Shown here piece by piece: positions 1 through 7,965 of a stretch of DNA of 64,000 nucleotides. Origin of the DNA: Natrialba sp. SSL1 (GTDB lineage Archaea; Halobacteriota; Halobacteria; Halobacteriales; Natrialbaceae); contig NZ_MASN01000035.1 of the NCBI RefSeq assembly GCF_001861355.1, forward strand, positions 1 through 64,000, written 5' to 3'. The notes under the pieces were generated by a model, which saw only the letters and a program-made list of their open reading frames with translations, did not search any database and had not been told where the DNA came from. Position numbers and translations under genes: made by a program. Position 1 is the first letter of the stretch. Every line of letters starts with the position of its first letter.

Positions 1-38
1 TCGTGGACTTCGTGCCCTTCGACCTCGTACCGATCCAT
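1..38 (-). CDS. 5' end of an unidentified protein (partial, runs off window)
   Basis: An ATG on the minus strand at 38-36 opens a frame (MDRYEVEGHEVH...) that continues past the window edge. A TATA-like TTTATG at 68-63 lies 25-30 nt before it, the spacing of a haloarchaeal leaderless promoter, which is the main reason to believe the start. Only 12 residues are visible, so no family can be named. Confidence 0.4.
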   Translation of the reverse strand, partial: MDRYEVEGHEVH

Positions 39-125
39 TACCAATGTTTAAACTAGGTAGAAACATAAAGCTACCGATGGCGTGGGCCTGCGGGCCTGCT
101 GTAGAACAGTCCAAGAAACACGAGC

Positions 126-236
126 GGCGTTGACGAGACGCGAAGCGTCTCGTTCGCACACCAGAAATCGAAGATTTCTGGGGACGCTGTATCCCCTCCC
201 TGCTCGCGCCTTCGGCGCTCGCTGAGGAAGTGGCAT
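126..236 (-). mobile_element. PATE-like remnant of an IS200/IS605-type element
   Basis: Two adjacent perfect hairpins (133-153, arms ACGAGACGC/GCGTCTCGT; 161-181, arms CCAGAAATC/GATTTCTGG, both with GAA loops) are separated by 7 nt and preceded by GGCGTTG. The same arrangement recurs at 25708-25763 inside the tnpB element. On the minus strand the module is next to a right-end-like structure (233-193) in which CCACTTCC can pair with GGGAGGGG around a loop, resembling the tnpB right ends near 42.05 and 43.47 kb. No transposase gene is present, so this fits a non-autonomous palindrome-associated element of the kind described in Haloquadratum. The boundaries are uncertain. Confidence 0.55.
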
Positions 237-242
237 TAGCGC

Positions 243-263
243 CTCGATTTAGGTAAAATCGAG
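243..263 (-). terminator. hairpin just downstream of the PGF-CTERM protein gene
   Basis: A perfect 8-bp inverted repeat (CTCGATTT / AAATCGAG, 5-nt loop) begins 11 nt after the stop codon of the minus-strand gene ending at 274. It could end that transcript or mark the edge of the mobile-element remnant beside it. Archaeal terminators are usually T-rich rather than hairpins, so the call is tentative. Confidence 0.3.
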
Positions 264-273
264 TTCGTCGTCC

Positions 274-1638
274 CTACTCACGATAGCGCACCGCGAGCAG
301 CCCGATGAGCGCTGCGAGCGCCACGAGCGCACCGAGGCCACCGAAGCCGGGCATCGCCGACAGTCCTGAGTCAGGCTCCGGTTGGGCCTGTGCAACCGTC
401 AGCCCCTCGAGCGTGTCGACCGAGGCCGCGTACTCGTGGGACGATCCCGAGGAGCCCTGATACTCCGTCGTCGACTCGTTCCACACCGCGCCATCTGCCC
501 GCTCGTAGAGCGAGACGTCTTCCGGTGCAATCTCGTGCTCCTCGAGTACTGCCTCGTCCACGGAGAACGTCACTGTCGCCGAGAGGTTCTCGAGTGCGGG
601 TTCGCCGGAGACGGCCAGCGACCCGAGTCCGGGGACATCGTCCGGACTGTCGGGCAGGTCGTCGGGGTGATTGTTTTCGAACGTGACGGTAGTGTCGCCG
701 TCGAGGCCGCTTACGTACACGTCGTCGAATCGGACCTCGTCGACGGAGCCTGCCGTCGGTCGCAGATGTACCTGGTCGTCGGGACCGCCGTTCTCGACCG
801 TGGCTGCGAGACCTGCATCCGCGGCGTCTTCGCCGCTACCGCCACCGAGGAGGTCATAGGAGACGGACGGGCCATCGCAGGTTCCAGTTCGGATCGTTAC
901 CGGCTCGTCGAGCGATGGGATGTCCGTTCGGTCCGGATTGTCCGCATCACCGGAGAGGATCTCCCAGTCGCTGATTTCGCCGTCGTCGTGGAAGTCGGGA
1001 TCGTAGAGGTCGTCGTTATCGTAGTGTTCTGCGTCTTCGTTGAACGCCGGATGGATCGTCATTGCGAAGGCGTCGTTGAGTCCACCGTTGATCGCGCCGC
1101 CGTCGGTGCGCTCTTCGGCCCAGATCCACGATGCACCGAGCCAGCCGTCGCCGCCGTACCACTCGGCCATGTTCGTCTCGCCGGTGTAGTTGTCGTCCTG
1201 GACGACCCACTCGGACTCCGCCGGGAGACCGACGATGTCGAAGGTCGCCGCGCCACCGGAGGAGTTCCCATCAACTTGGTCGTGAATCGTCACGAGGCTT
1301 AGCCCGTCGGTGCCCTCGTGGAGGAACAGGATACTGGTATCGTCTTCCTGGAGGTGCTCGGTGCCGTAGGAGCTGTACATTCGGTCGACGTCCTCCGGAT
1401 GCGTCTCGTGGTTGCGATAGTCGTAGAAGGACTCGACCGTGCCGCCACTCGAGAGCGGCTCGATCTGCTGACAGAACCCGTCCTGCTCGATGACGTAGGT
1501 GTCAGTCGGCGGCGCGTTTGCCGCCGAGGCGCTCGGCGACGGCGTCGACGACGAGTCGCCGACCTGCGCGACGCCGCCGACACTGCTCAGGACGAGCAGG
1601 GCGACGACCGCGACGACCGCTGCTGGACGCCCGCTCAT
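274..1638 (-). CDS. secreted PGF-CTERM surface protein of unknown function
   Basis: A 454-residue acidic protein. Residues 1-25 form a Sec-type signal peptide (hydrophobic VAVVALLVLSSVGGVAQ). The C-terminus has the PGF-CTERM tripartite tail: MPGFGG, a hydrophobic helix, then a basic end (VRYRE). This tail is the known signal for archaeosortase A processing and lipid anchoring in haloarchaea, so the protein is expected on the cell surface. The middle is rich in Asp, Gly and Thr and has a sandwich-like composition, but I recognise no named domain. Its ATG overlaps the stop of the upstream deacetylase gene by 4 nt (ATGA), so the two are co-transcribed and probably translationally coupled. An unusually strong Shine-Dalgarno sequence (GGAGGTGA) precedes the start. 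Confidence 0.8.
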   Translation of the reverse strand: MSGRPAAVVAVVALLVLSSVGGVAQVGDSSSTPSPSASAANAPPTDTYVIEQDGFCQQIEPLSSGGTVESFYDYRNHETHPEDVDRMYSSYGTEHLQEDDTSILFLHEGTDGLSLVTIHDQVDGNSSGGAATFDIVGLPAESEWVVQDDNYTGETNMAEWYGGDGWLGASWIWAEERTDGGAINGGLNDAFAMTIHPAFNEDAEHYDNDDLYDPDFHDDGEISDWEILSGDADNPDRTDIPSLDEPVTIRTGTCDGPSVSYDLLGGGSGEDAADAGLAATVENGGPDDQVHLRPTAGSVDEVRFDDVYVSGLDGDTTVTFENNHPDDLPDSPDDVPGLGSLAVSGEPALENLSATVTFSVDEAVLEEHEIAPEDVSLYERADGAVWNESTTEYQGSSGSSHEYAASVDTLEGLTVAQAQPEPDSGLSAMPGFGGLGALVALAALIGLLAVRYRE

Positions 1639-2711
1639 AGGGAGGTGTCACCTCCGCTACTGCTCGCTGAGCGAAGCTGTGGCGCGGCTTCCTCGCGTCG
1701 ATTCCCACGTCCACGACGCGACTCCTCGGTGCCGGTCTGTGCTGTCGTCGACACCAGCTCTCGCTCCGAGTCGGTTCCGATCGAGACGGACTGCTGCTCG
1801 ACCGTTTCGGCGTCGATCGTCTCGTATAGCGTTCCGGGTGAGCCGACCCACGCGCCCAACTCGAGTGCCCGCTCGACGAGCCACCGGTAGAGCGCGCGGT
1901 GGCCGGGGAACTCTCGCTCGTTGAAGAAGCGCGGGTGCCAGAGAACGGTCATCACGGCATCGTTCCTGGCGGCGTCTATCAGCAAGCGCTCACAGGTTCG
2001 GCGTGCGGCGTCCGGGCTGGTCGCGGGATCCGGCAGCGCTTGATCCATGATCGTCAGCGGGAAGACGACGAACTCGTCGCCGAACGGGCGGATCGGGTGG
2101 TAGCCGTCGTGGAACCCACAGTCCGTCGTCGAGCCGAGGCTGGTGTCGTAGCTGAGTCCGATTTCGCGGTAATGTTCCCACGTTTCTGGCACTGAGAGGC
2201 GAAGATGATGCTGACGACCGCCCGTAATCTGCTCACCGAGGACGTTCTCGAGTGCAACCTTCTCGGTCCGCAGTCGGTCGCGGTCGTGCTGGGTGTGATA
2301 CGAGCCGTGGAGGCCGACCTCCCAGCCGCCGGTCGACAGGTCGCGGATGGCGGCGGCGATGTCGTCGCTGTCGACCTCGTAGCGGCCGAGGTGTTGTACC
2401 CAGTGTTCCGGTGAGAGCCACTCGCGCGGCGGTCGGTCCCTGAAGAGGTGCTGTTCGTTCAGGAAGTAGAACGCCGATCGGACGCCGAGGTCGTCCTCGA
2501 GCTCCATGATCTCGGCGAACTGCCAGTAGGGGTTCGATCGGTCGAGCGCCGTTCGGAGGTGGTAGCCTGGGCGTTCCTGGGTCGCGTAGTACAGCGACCG
2601 GAAGCCCTTGTACGGGCGGTCGACGTCGTGGGTCAGACAGAGGGCGAATTCGGCACCGTCGGGGAGGGCTGTGATTCGCGCCGGTTGGGCGCTGGTGTGA
2701 TCGGGGTTCAT
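1635..2711 (-). CDS. polysaccharide deacetylase family protein (NodB-like)
   Basis: A 358-residue protein with the metal/catalytic pattern of the polysaccharide deacetylase fold: LTHDVDRP near residue 27 (catalytic Asp plus metal Asp), GLHGSYHTQ near residue 134 (metal histidines) and TVLWHPRFF near residue 254. Family members hydrolyse N- or O-acetyl groups from carbohydrate chains. In haloarchaea such genes usually sit with glycan or surface-structure genes, and here the next gene encodes a surface-anchored protein. There is no signal peptide, so it acts in the cytoplasm or at the inner membrane face. The C-terminal 50 residues are low-complexity and rich in Ser, Glu and Arg. Substrate unknown. 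Confidence 0.8.
   Translation of the reverse strand: MNPDHTSAQPARITALPDGAEFALCLTHDVDRPYKGFRSLYYATQERPGYHLRTALDRSNPYWQFAEIMELEDDLGVRSAFYFLNEQHLFRDRPPREWLSPEHWVQHLGRYEVDSDDIAAAIRDLSTGGWEVGLHGSYHTQHDRDRLRTEKVALENVLGEQITGGRQHHLRLSVPETWEHYREIGLSYDTSLGSTTDCGFHDGYHPIRPFGDEFVVFPLTIMDQALPDPATSPDAARRTCERLLIDAARNDAVMTVLWHPRFFNEREFPGHRALYRWLVERALELGAWVGSPGTLYETIDAETVEQQSVSIGTDSERELVSTTAQTGTEESRRGRGNRREEAAPQLRSASSSGGDTSL
1641..1655 (-). promoter_or_regulatory. Shine-Dalgarno sequence inside a perfect palindrome
   Basis: GGAGGTGTCACCTCC reads the same on both strands apart from its centre. On the minus strand it places a full anti-16S match, GGAGGTG, just before the ATG at 1638, within the end of the overlapping upstream gene. 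As RNA, GGAGGU can pair with ACCUCC with a 3-nt loop, hiding the ribosome site until a ribosome on the upstream gene opens it. Confidence 0.55.
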
Positions 2712-3090
2712 GCGTTCACCCGCCGGAGGGGGCGGCGTTCGTGAGTGGTGTCGATTCTCGGCGTCGTAACTGTGACCAACGCCGTGGGGAATCCTGACTC
2801 GTCACGCCCGCGGCGGTCTGTTCGGGTTGGGGCTCCACCGCCAATCTCGGCCGTAGTTCCCCGGATACAGGGACTATCGCGCCGATTCGACGGACCACAG
2901 CCATGGGTGCGGTCACGGTCACGCTCGTACTCACTCGAGAATCTATGACACCTCGTCGTCTCGCTCATTACAGCTACACACTCACTGGAATCGATACGAT
3001 AGTAAATGACAACATTATCAGACAGTGAACTGTGTGGCTGTCCCGAACAATCGGTACGCACTCCGTACCGGGAACAGTGAGACCGTCGCG
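2712..3090. other. intergenic region, no supported gene
   Basis: About 380 bp between two minus-strand genes. A 117-codon frame exists on the minus strand but has poor codon use (many CGN Arg and Cys codons) and no recognisable protein, so I leave it out. It presumably holds the promoter of the deacetylase operon. Confidence 0.5.
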
Positions 3091-3678
3091 CTACCGGCCA
3101 CTCGAGAGGACCCGAAGACAGCCCCGGAGGAACTCACGGAGGACTGGCGCGCCGTCGTAGAGCCAGAGGAGGGCCGCGGACACCGCAATTCCGAGCTGAA
3201 ACCACATATACGTCGAGAGGTCGCCGGCGAGCAGTTCCTGCTGGTAGTGTCCGAAGAGCCGGGTAAACTCGCCGAAAAAGTCGGTGTACTCGCCGATCGA
3301 TTCGACCGGATGGACGGGCCAGAGCACGATATCGTACCGGAGTTCGCCGCCGCGAACGTAGGTGTCGAGAATGTCACTCGGCAGGTGGAGCAGATAGCCC
3401 AGGCCGAAGGCGAGTCCTGCACGCGGACGGCCCGCAGAGCGTGCGAGCGCGCCGACGATGATCGCGAGTGGCACCGCGAAGAAGACGGAGTGACCGAGCG
3501 CGTATCCGGAGTCGAAGACGCCGAACTGCCAGGCCAGCGGCTTGTCGATGAGATCCGGCAGTACGGACGCGAAGACCACGGCGAACGCCTCGAGTCCACT
3601 CGGTGCGTCGCGGTAGACGAGGTGGCTAAACAGCGAGTAGACGACGTAGCCGACGATTGCGTGTTCCCATGGCCACAT
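3091..3678 (-). CDS. membrane-bound metal-dependent hydrolase (YdjM/DUF457-like)
   Basis: A 195-residue integral membrane protein with about four hydrophobic segments. It shows the spaced acidic and His residues of the YdjM/LexA-binding inner-membrane hydrolase family: MWPWEHAIVG at the N-terminus, LPDLIDKP (~42), LGHSVFF (~62) and GYLLHLPSDIL (~94). The histidines and aspartates are predicted to bind a metal in the membrane. The physiological substrate in archaea is not known. It is a single gene, convergent to nothing nearby and divergent from the alpha/beta hydrolase gene. Confidence 0.75.
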   Translation of the reverse strand: MWPWEHAIVGYVVYSLFSHLVYRDAPSGLEAFAVVFASVLPDLIDKPLAWQFGVFDSGYALGHSVFFAVPLAIIVGALARSAGRPRAGLAFGLGYLLHLPSDILDTYVRGGELRYDIVLWPVHPVESIGEYTDFFGEFTRLFGHYQQELLAGDLSTYMWFQLGIAVSAALLWLYDGAPVLREFLRGCLRVLSSGR

Positions 3679-3832
3679 TGGTGTAGGCCAGCCACGTCGG
3701 CTGATTAGTTATGCAGGAGATAACCTGCCGTGGCGGCGGCACAGTACCGTGATTCCCGAACGGATTCGCTCGGCCGGTCACCGCCGCGTGACCTCAACGA
3801 ATACGGTCGTCGGGACGAATGGACGAGCAAGC

Positions 3833-4603
3833 ATGCCACGCGAGTTCACGGTTTCAGTTACGGACGGCTCATCGTCCGTCGCCGAATCAGAGTTCGGTGC
3901 CGACCCAGAGTCCGTCGCCGCCGTCCACCACGAAGCGCCCTCCGATGACTGGCTCGTCTTCTGTCACGGGCTCCGAAGCGACAAGTCCGGCAGCTACGAG
4001 CAGCGCTGCCAGCGCGCCGTCGACGAGGGGTACAACGCCGTCCGGTTCGACTGTCGGGGTTGTGGCGAGTCCGACCGTGACTTCGTCGATCACTCGCTCA
4101 GTACGCGTCTCTCCGATCTGCAGGCAGTGCTCGACAGCGTCCTCCAGGACGACCGCAACAACAACGGCTCGCTCACCCTCTTCGACTCTAGCTTCGGCGG
4201 CGCCGTCGCCCTCCACACCGCCGCCACCGACGACCGCATCGACGCCGTCGCAACCCGCGCGCCCGTCACCGATATCTCGACCTTCGACCGCTACCGAACG
4301 CAGGTCGAACGCGAGGGGGTACTCGAGTTCGACTCCGGCGAGCGACTCGACGAGCGATTCTTCGACGATCTGGATCGCTATCCGTTCGCGGACGTAGCGG
4401 CGACGCTCGACGTGCCAGTCGCTATCTTCCACGGTTCGGCCGACGACTCGGTGCCCGTTGCGGACAGCCTCGACGCGGCGGGGGTACTCGAGACGGACGT
4501 GTTCGTGCAGGTGTTCGAGGGAGAGGGACACAGTTTCTCGCGCGAGGCGGAAGCGCGGTTGCGTGGGCTGTTGTTCGCGTGGCTGGTTGAGACTGGGCTA
4601 TAG
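3833..4603 (+). CDS. alpha/beta hydrolase family protein
   Basis: 256 residues from the ATG at 3833; an upstream in-frame ATG at 3749 gives an implausible Arg-rich extension. The fold signature is clear: WLVFCHGLRSDKSGS (oxyanion loop), RFDCRGCGESD, the nucleophile elbow FDSSFGG (D-x-S-x-G variant with Ser), the acid loop FHGSADDSVP and the catalytic His in EGEGHSFS. This is a serine hydrolase of the dienelactone hydrolase/YqiA-like type, probably a cytoplasmic esterase or thioesterase. The loop composition gives no hint of substrate. Confidence 0.85.
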   Translation: MPREFTVSVTDGSSSVAESEFGADPESVAAVHHEAPSDDWLVFCHGLRSDKSGSYEQRCQRAVDEGYNAVRFDCRGCGESDRDFVDHSLSTRLSDLQAVLDSVLQDDRNNNGSLTLFDSSFGGAVALHTAATDDRIDAVATRAPVTDISTFDRYRTQVEREGVLEFDSGERLDERFFDDLDRYPFADVAATLDVPVAIFHGSADDSVPVADSLDAAGVLETDVFVQVFEGEGHSFSREAEARLRGLLFAWLVETGL

Positions 4604-4704
4604 TGCGGCTACCGCTGGACGGCGTCTATTCGACTCTAAAACGGGAGATGAGTACGCAGGAACCGTATTTCGGGAGTTTTTTCTCAGTCAGAAAAACCGG
4701 ACCG

Positions 4705-4713
4705 TTTTTCATA
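4705..4713 (+). promoter_or_regulatory. TATA box for the wHTH/DUF7521 pair
   Basis: TTTTTCATA lies 26-34 nt before the GTG at 4739. That spacing predicts a leaderless transcript and supports the GTG as the true start. Confidence 0.5.
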
Positions 4714-4738
4714 GCGATGCCGAAACGAACAGGTACCA

Positions 4739-5092
4739 GTGAGTGAGGATACCGATACCGATCTATCCACCGTTCTCTCGGTACTCGACGACGAGTACGC
4801 GCGAGAGATCCTCACGCACACGAGCGTCGAACCCATGTCTGCTAGTACACTGAGTGACCGGTGTGACGCGTCCCTGCCGACGATCTATCGTCGCCTCGAT
4901 CGTCTCGAGGAGTGCCGACTCGTCACTGAAGAGACCGAACTTGCCCCGGACGGCAACCACTACAGCATCTACAGTGCGAATCTCGATCGACTGGAACTCT
5001 CACTCGAGGATGGCTCGTTCGATCTGCAGGTGAACTACCACGAGGAGGATGTCGCCGACAAGTTCACCCGAATGTGGGAGGGGATGCGATGA
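4739..5092 (+). CDS. winged-helix transcriptional regulator (ArsR-like)
   Basis: A 117-residue protein starting at GTG. The first 80 residues match the ArsR/HTH_20 winged helix: VLSVLDDEYAREILTHTSVEPMSAS, a recognition helix around TLSDRCDASLPTIYRRLDRL, then a wing ending LAPDGNHYSIY. The last 35 residues (FDLQVNYHEEDVADKFTRMW) are typical of a haloarchaeal family encoded next to small membrane proteins. The stop overlaps the next start (ATGA), so the pair is one operon. It is likely a DNA-binding regulator, perhaps of its own operon. No cysteine metal site is seen, so metal sensing is unlikely. Confidence 0.85.
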   Translation: MSEDTDTDLSTVLSVLDDEYAREILTHTSVEPMSASTLSDRCDASLPTIYRRLDRLEECRLVTEETELAPDGNHYSIYSANLDRLELSLEDGSFDLQVNYHEEDVADKFTRMWEGMR

Positions 5093-5400
5093 GCGCGGAC
5101 GTCGTCCGACTCGATGAGGCGACGCTGTTCGAGCTCTTTACGGTTGTGAGCCTCTTTCTCGTCGCGCTGTTCGGAACGGTGATCGCCTACCAGGCCTACC
5201 GTGGCTACCGGCGAAACGATGCGCAGTCGATGTTCTACCTCGCGGTTGGGCTGCTCTTGCTGACGCTGTGCCCGTTCGTGCTCAACGTCGTGCTCAACAC
5301 GCTGACGGCCACGGATCGGATCGTAACGGTGTTCGCCGAGAACCTGAGTCGACTGCTCGGACTGGTTGCGATCATGTACTCGCTGTACGGACAGCACTGA
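5089..5400 (+). CDS. small membrane protein, DUF7521-like
   Basis: 103 residues from the ATG that overlaps the previous stop. It has three hydrophobic segments: LFTVVSLFLVALFGTVIAY, FYLAVGLLLLTLCPFVLNVVL and LLGLVAIMYSLYG, with a YRGYRRND basic cytoplasmic loop. Haloarchaeal genomes repeatedly pair such proteins with an ArsR-like wHTH gene, suggesting a membrane partner or target of the regulator. No catalytic motif is visible and the function is unknown. Confidence 0.75.
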   Translation: MSADVVRLDEATLFELFTVVSLFLVALFGTVIAYQAYRGYRRNDAQSMFYLAVGLLLLTLCPFVLNVVLNTLTATDRIVTVFAENLSRLLGLVAIMYSLYGQH

Positions 5401-5479
5401 AGGCGACTGCGGATGGGTTCGAATGAGACGATATCCGTACCACGGGTTGTGGCTGACGGTCGTTTCTCCTGATTTCATT

Positions 5480-5757
5480 GCGCTACTGACCAGTAGTCTG
5501 TCGGGACTGAACGTAGTCAAACAGGCCAACAAACCGGACCGTAGCTGTAGGGCCGAAGCGCTCGCCACGGCAGCGAGAGTGAGAGCGGAGTGGGGCTGAC
5601 AGCGCGGGCACAGGCGCTGTCAGGGGGAGAGGGCAAATCGAACGGGAATCGAGGACGGGTCGGGAACCGTCCTCGCAGTGGGGGTGGGAACCCGTTCGAG
5701 TGGGTGATCGGATGGGGGACCAACACGGGGTGGGTGTTGGACCTGTCTCGTCCCCCA
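5480..5757. ncRNA. candidate structured RNA in a convergent intergenic region
   Basis: The 470-bp gap between two convergent genes holds a series of perfect inverted repeats: 5596-5623 (10-bp stem CTGACAGCGC/GCGCTGTCAG), 5638-5646 with 5691-5699 (TCGAACGGG/CCCGTTCGA) enclosing 5650-5675 (CGAGGACGG/CCGTCCTCG), and 5713-5720 with 5750-5757 enclosing 5720-5740 (CCAACAC/GTGTTGG). The nesting (stem inside stem, twice) is more like a folded RNA than a terminator. I find no SRP RNA, RNase P or tRNA consensus. The strand is unknown. Confidence 0.4.
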
Positions 5758-5869
5758 GTTTCACCGATACACTGGATGGTATTAGTGATGCCAGCGCGTT
5801 TTCTGGGTCGGAAAATCCACGTCGATATCGAACCGGCCGTACTTTCGGACCGCTCCCCGTCCTCGCTCG

Positions 5870-7384
5870 CTAGTCGTCACTCGGTGCTGCACCAGGGCGG
5901 TAGCCCCGACTGATCGCCTTCCAGTGACCGGTCGAGAACCGGTAGTAGTTGATCACCGCGGGAGCGGCCGTCTCGGCGATGAACGAGAGGTACAGGCCCA
6001 GCAGTCCGAGCGGTGCGATGTCGATGCCGGGAACCGTGACGCCGAGCACGGGGATCGGTCCGATCGCAGGGATCGTCAGCCCGGCCGCACCGAGATAGGC
6101 GAGCGGAATCGCGAGCCCGAACATGCCGACGAGCTGGCTGTAAAACGGCCATTTGGTGTCCCCGCTCGCCTTGAGCGCGCCTTCAGCACCCGTCGAAACA
6201 CCCTTCAGAACGATTGCGAGACACGCCGCGTAGATGAGCGAGACGGCGGCCGGAATCGAGAGCTCCGCCGGATCGTCGGTGAACAGGAGCACGATCGGCT
6301 CCGCGAAGACGAAGACGATCACGGCCGAGACGACGTAGACCGCGACGGCGTAGCGGATGATCTCCCGACCGTAGCGCTCTGCGAGCCCCTCGTGGCCGAC
6401 ACCGAGTTCCTGGCCGACGAGACTCGAGGCGGCAAGGCCGAAGCCCCAGCCGGGCGTGTTCATCAGCCCCCAGATGCGCCGGGCGATGACGTAGGCGGCG
6501 ACGATCTGCGGGCCGAACAGCGCGACGATGGCGAGCATCGGGAACTCGGCGACGGTCCAGACGGACTTGCTGCCGAGGACCGGAAGCCCAATCTTTGTCA
6601 GGTTGCGAACCGTCTCGCCGTGGACGTAGCTCCCGAACGGGTCGACGCTGACGGGGAACGTCCCGACGCCGGGGAGCCAGCCCGCGACGAGTCCGATTGC
6701 GAACGTCGCGGAGACGACCACGTTGGCGAGTACCGTCCCGAGCGCCGCGCCCTCGACACCCAGCCCGACGCCGAAGATGAGCACCGCGTTGAGCCCGATG
6801 TTGGCGACGGCACCGCCCGCGCGGACGATCATCGGCGTCCAGGCGTCGTCCATGCCGACGAACGTCCGGCTCCCGATGAGGTTGAGCCCGGCGAACGGAA
6901 TCCCGAGACCGACGATTTGCAGGTAGTCCGCACCGAGCGCGATGGTCTCCGGGTCGTTCCCGATGAGCGAGATGAGCTCGGTCGGATACGTCCAGAACAG
7001 CGCCGTCACCGGTAGCGTGAGGACGAGCACGAGGAGGGTACTCGAGCGCACCGCCTGCCCGAGCGAGTCGAACGAGTTCGCGCCGAAGCGCTGGGAGACG
7101 AGCGCGATGGTGCCGCCGGCGACCCCGCCGCCGAGGGCGAACGCGAGCCCCCAGAACGGCGAGGCGAAGCCGACGCCGGCGATAGCCGTCGATCCGACCG
7201 CGACGCCGACCATAGCGACGTCGACGGCGTTTTTCGACATTCGCGCGACGCCCGTGACGACGCGGGGCCACGCGAGGTCGGACGTTCGCTGCGCTCGCTC
7301 GGGGTCTATCAACCCGAGACGGGCGAGCGCGAGTCCGATCCAGTAGATACACACTCGGATCGGATTGAACGATCGACGACTCAC
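5870..7384 (-). CDS. MATE family efflux transporter
   Basis: A 504-residue membrane protein with 12 hydrophobic segments arranged as two homologous halves, each with the MATE-type core (first half AVDVAMVGVAVGSTAIAGVGFASPFWG; second half FPMLAIVALFGPQIVAAYVIARRI). MATE proteins export cationic drugs or metabolites using a Na+ or H+ gradient. In a halophile Na+ coupling is likely but not shown. The start is a GTG at 7384, and the N-terminal 40 residues form a cytoplasmic extension. It is monocistronic and convergent with the structured intergenic region. The substrate cannot be read from the sequence. Confidence 0.9.
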   Translation of the reverse strand: MSRRSFNPIRVCIYWIGLALARLGLIDPERAQRTSDLAWPRVVTGVARMSKNAVDVAMVGVAVGSTAIAGVGFASPFWGLAFALGGGVAGGTIALVSQRFGANSFDSLGQAVRSSTLLVLVLTLPVTALFWTYPTELISLIGNDPETIALGADYLQIVGLGIPFAGLNLIGSRTFVGMDDAWTPMIVRAGGAVANIGLNAVLIFGVGLGVEGAALGTVLANVVVSATFAIGLVAGWLPGVGTFPVSVDPFGSYVHGETVRNLTKIGLPVLGSKSVWTVAEFPMLAIVALFGPQIVAAYVIARRIWGLMNTPGWGFGLAASSLVGQELGVGHEGLAERYGREIIRYAVAVYVVSAVIVFVFAEPIVLLFTDDPAELSIPAAVSLIYAACLAIVLKGVSTGAEGALKASGDTKWPFYSQLVGMFGLAIPLAYLGAAGLTIPAIGPIPVLGVTVPGIDIAPLGLLGLYLSFIAETAAPAVINYYRFSTGHWKAISRGYRPGAAPSDD

Positions 7385-7521
7385 AAGAACCGTGTCGGCC
7401 TAGTCGAGTCCCACAAAAGTGTCTTGCAGACGCGGCAGACGCGTCCGATTTCGACTCGCTACCCTGTCCCACACGTCGGGATCGGAGTCACTCTTCTGAC
7501 CGTGACGTGTCAGTCGATCTG

Positions 7522-7920
7522 CTACTCGACGACCAGCACGGGAACCGACGCCTCTTCGGCGACCTGTTTCGAGACGCTCTTTCGGAAGAACCGATCGAGT
7601 CCACGCGTTCGGCCGACGACGATCAGGTCGACGCCGTGGGCCTCGGCGTAGTCGAGAATGGCCTGATGGCGCAGGCCGTGCTGAACACTTGTCTCGACAC
7701 CTACTCCGGCCTCGGCTGCCTGCTCGGCGACGTACGCAACTGCTGTCTCACCGATCGGCTCGAGATCGTCGAAGTCTACTCCCGGTGCGATCTCGGCGGA
7801 GTTGATCACGTACAGCGCGTGCAGCGTCGCACCGTGCACGTCAGCGAGGTCGATCGCCTCGCTGATCGCCCGCTCGGTGTTCGGTCGGCCATCCGTCGGA
7901 ACCAGAATCGTATCGTACAT
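7522..7920 (-). CDS. universal stress protein (UspA family)
   Basis: A complete 132-residue single Usp domain beginning MYDTILVPTDGRPNTERAI, the family's first beta strand and Asp. The C-terminal part, LIVVGRTRGLDRFFRKSVSKQVAEEASVPVLVV, covers the nucleotide-binding loop region. The usual G-2x-G-9x-G(S/T) pattern is only partly kept: R-T-R-G-L-D-R-F-F-R-K-S-V lacks the second Gly, so ATP binding is uncertain. Cytoplasmic, and dimeric by family knowledge. Confidence 0.85.
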   Translation of the reverse strand: MYDTILVPTDGRPNTERAISEAIDLADVHGATLHALYVINSAEIAPGVDFDDLEPIGETAVAYVAEQAAEAGVGVETSVQHGLRHQAILDYAEAHGVDLIVVGRTRGLDRFFRKSVSKQVAEEASVPVLVVE

Positions 7921-7965
7921 CGTCTCACTCCCGGATATCCGCCTTTCACACTCCCGTACCCACGG

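Noticed and set aside
126-181. Repeated hairpins as a CRISPR array
   Set aside because: Only two copies 25 kb apart, each made of two palindromes with no unique spacers and no cas genes; mobile-element ends are the better reading.
2708-3061. 117-codon minus-strand frame overlapping the deacetylase start
   Set aside because: Rich in Arg, Cys and Thr from out-of-frame reading, with no family and no promoter.
5590-5913. 107-codon frame in the convergent intergenic region
   Set aside because: Its sequence is dictated by the inverted repeats, codon use is atypical and it runs into the MATE gene. An RNA explanation fits better.
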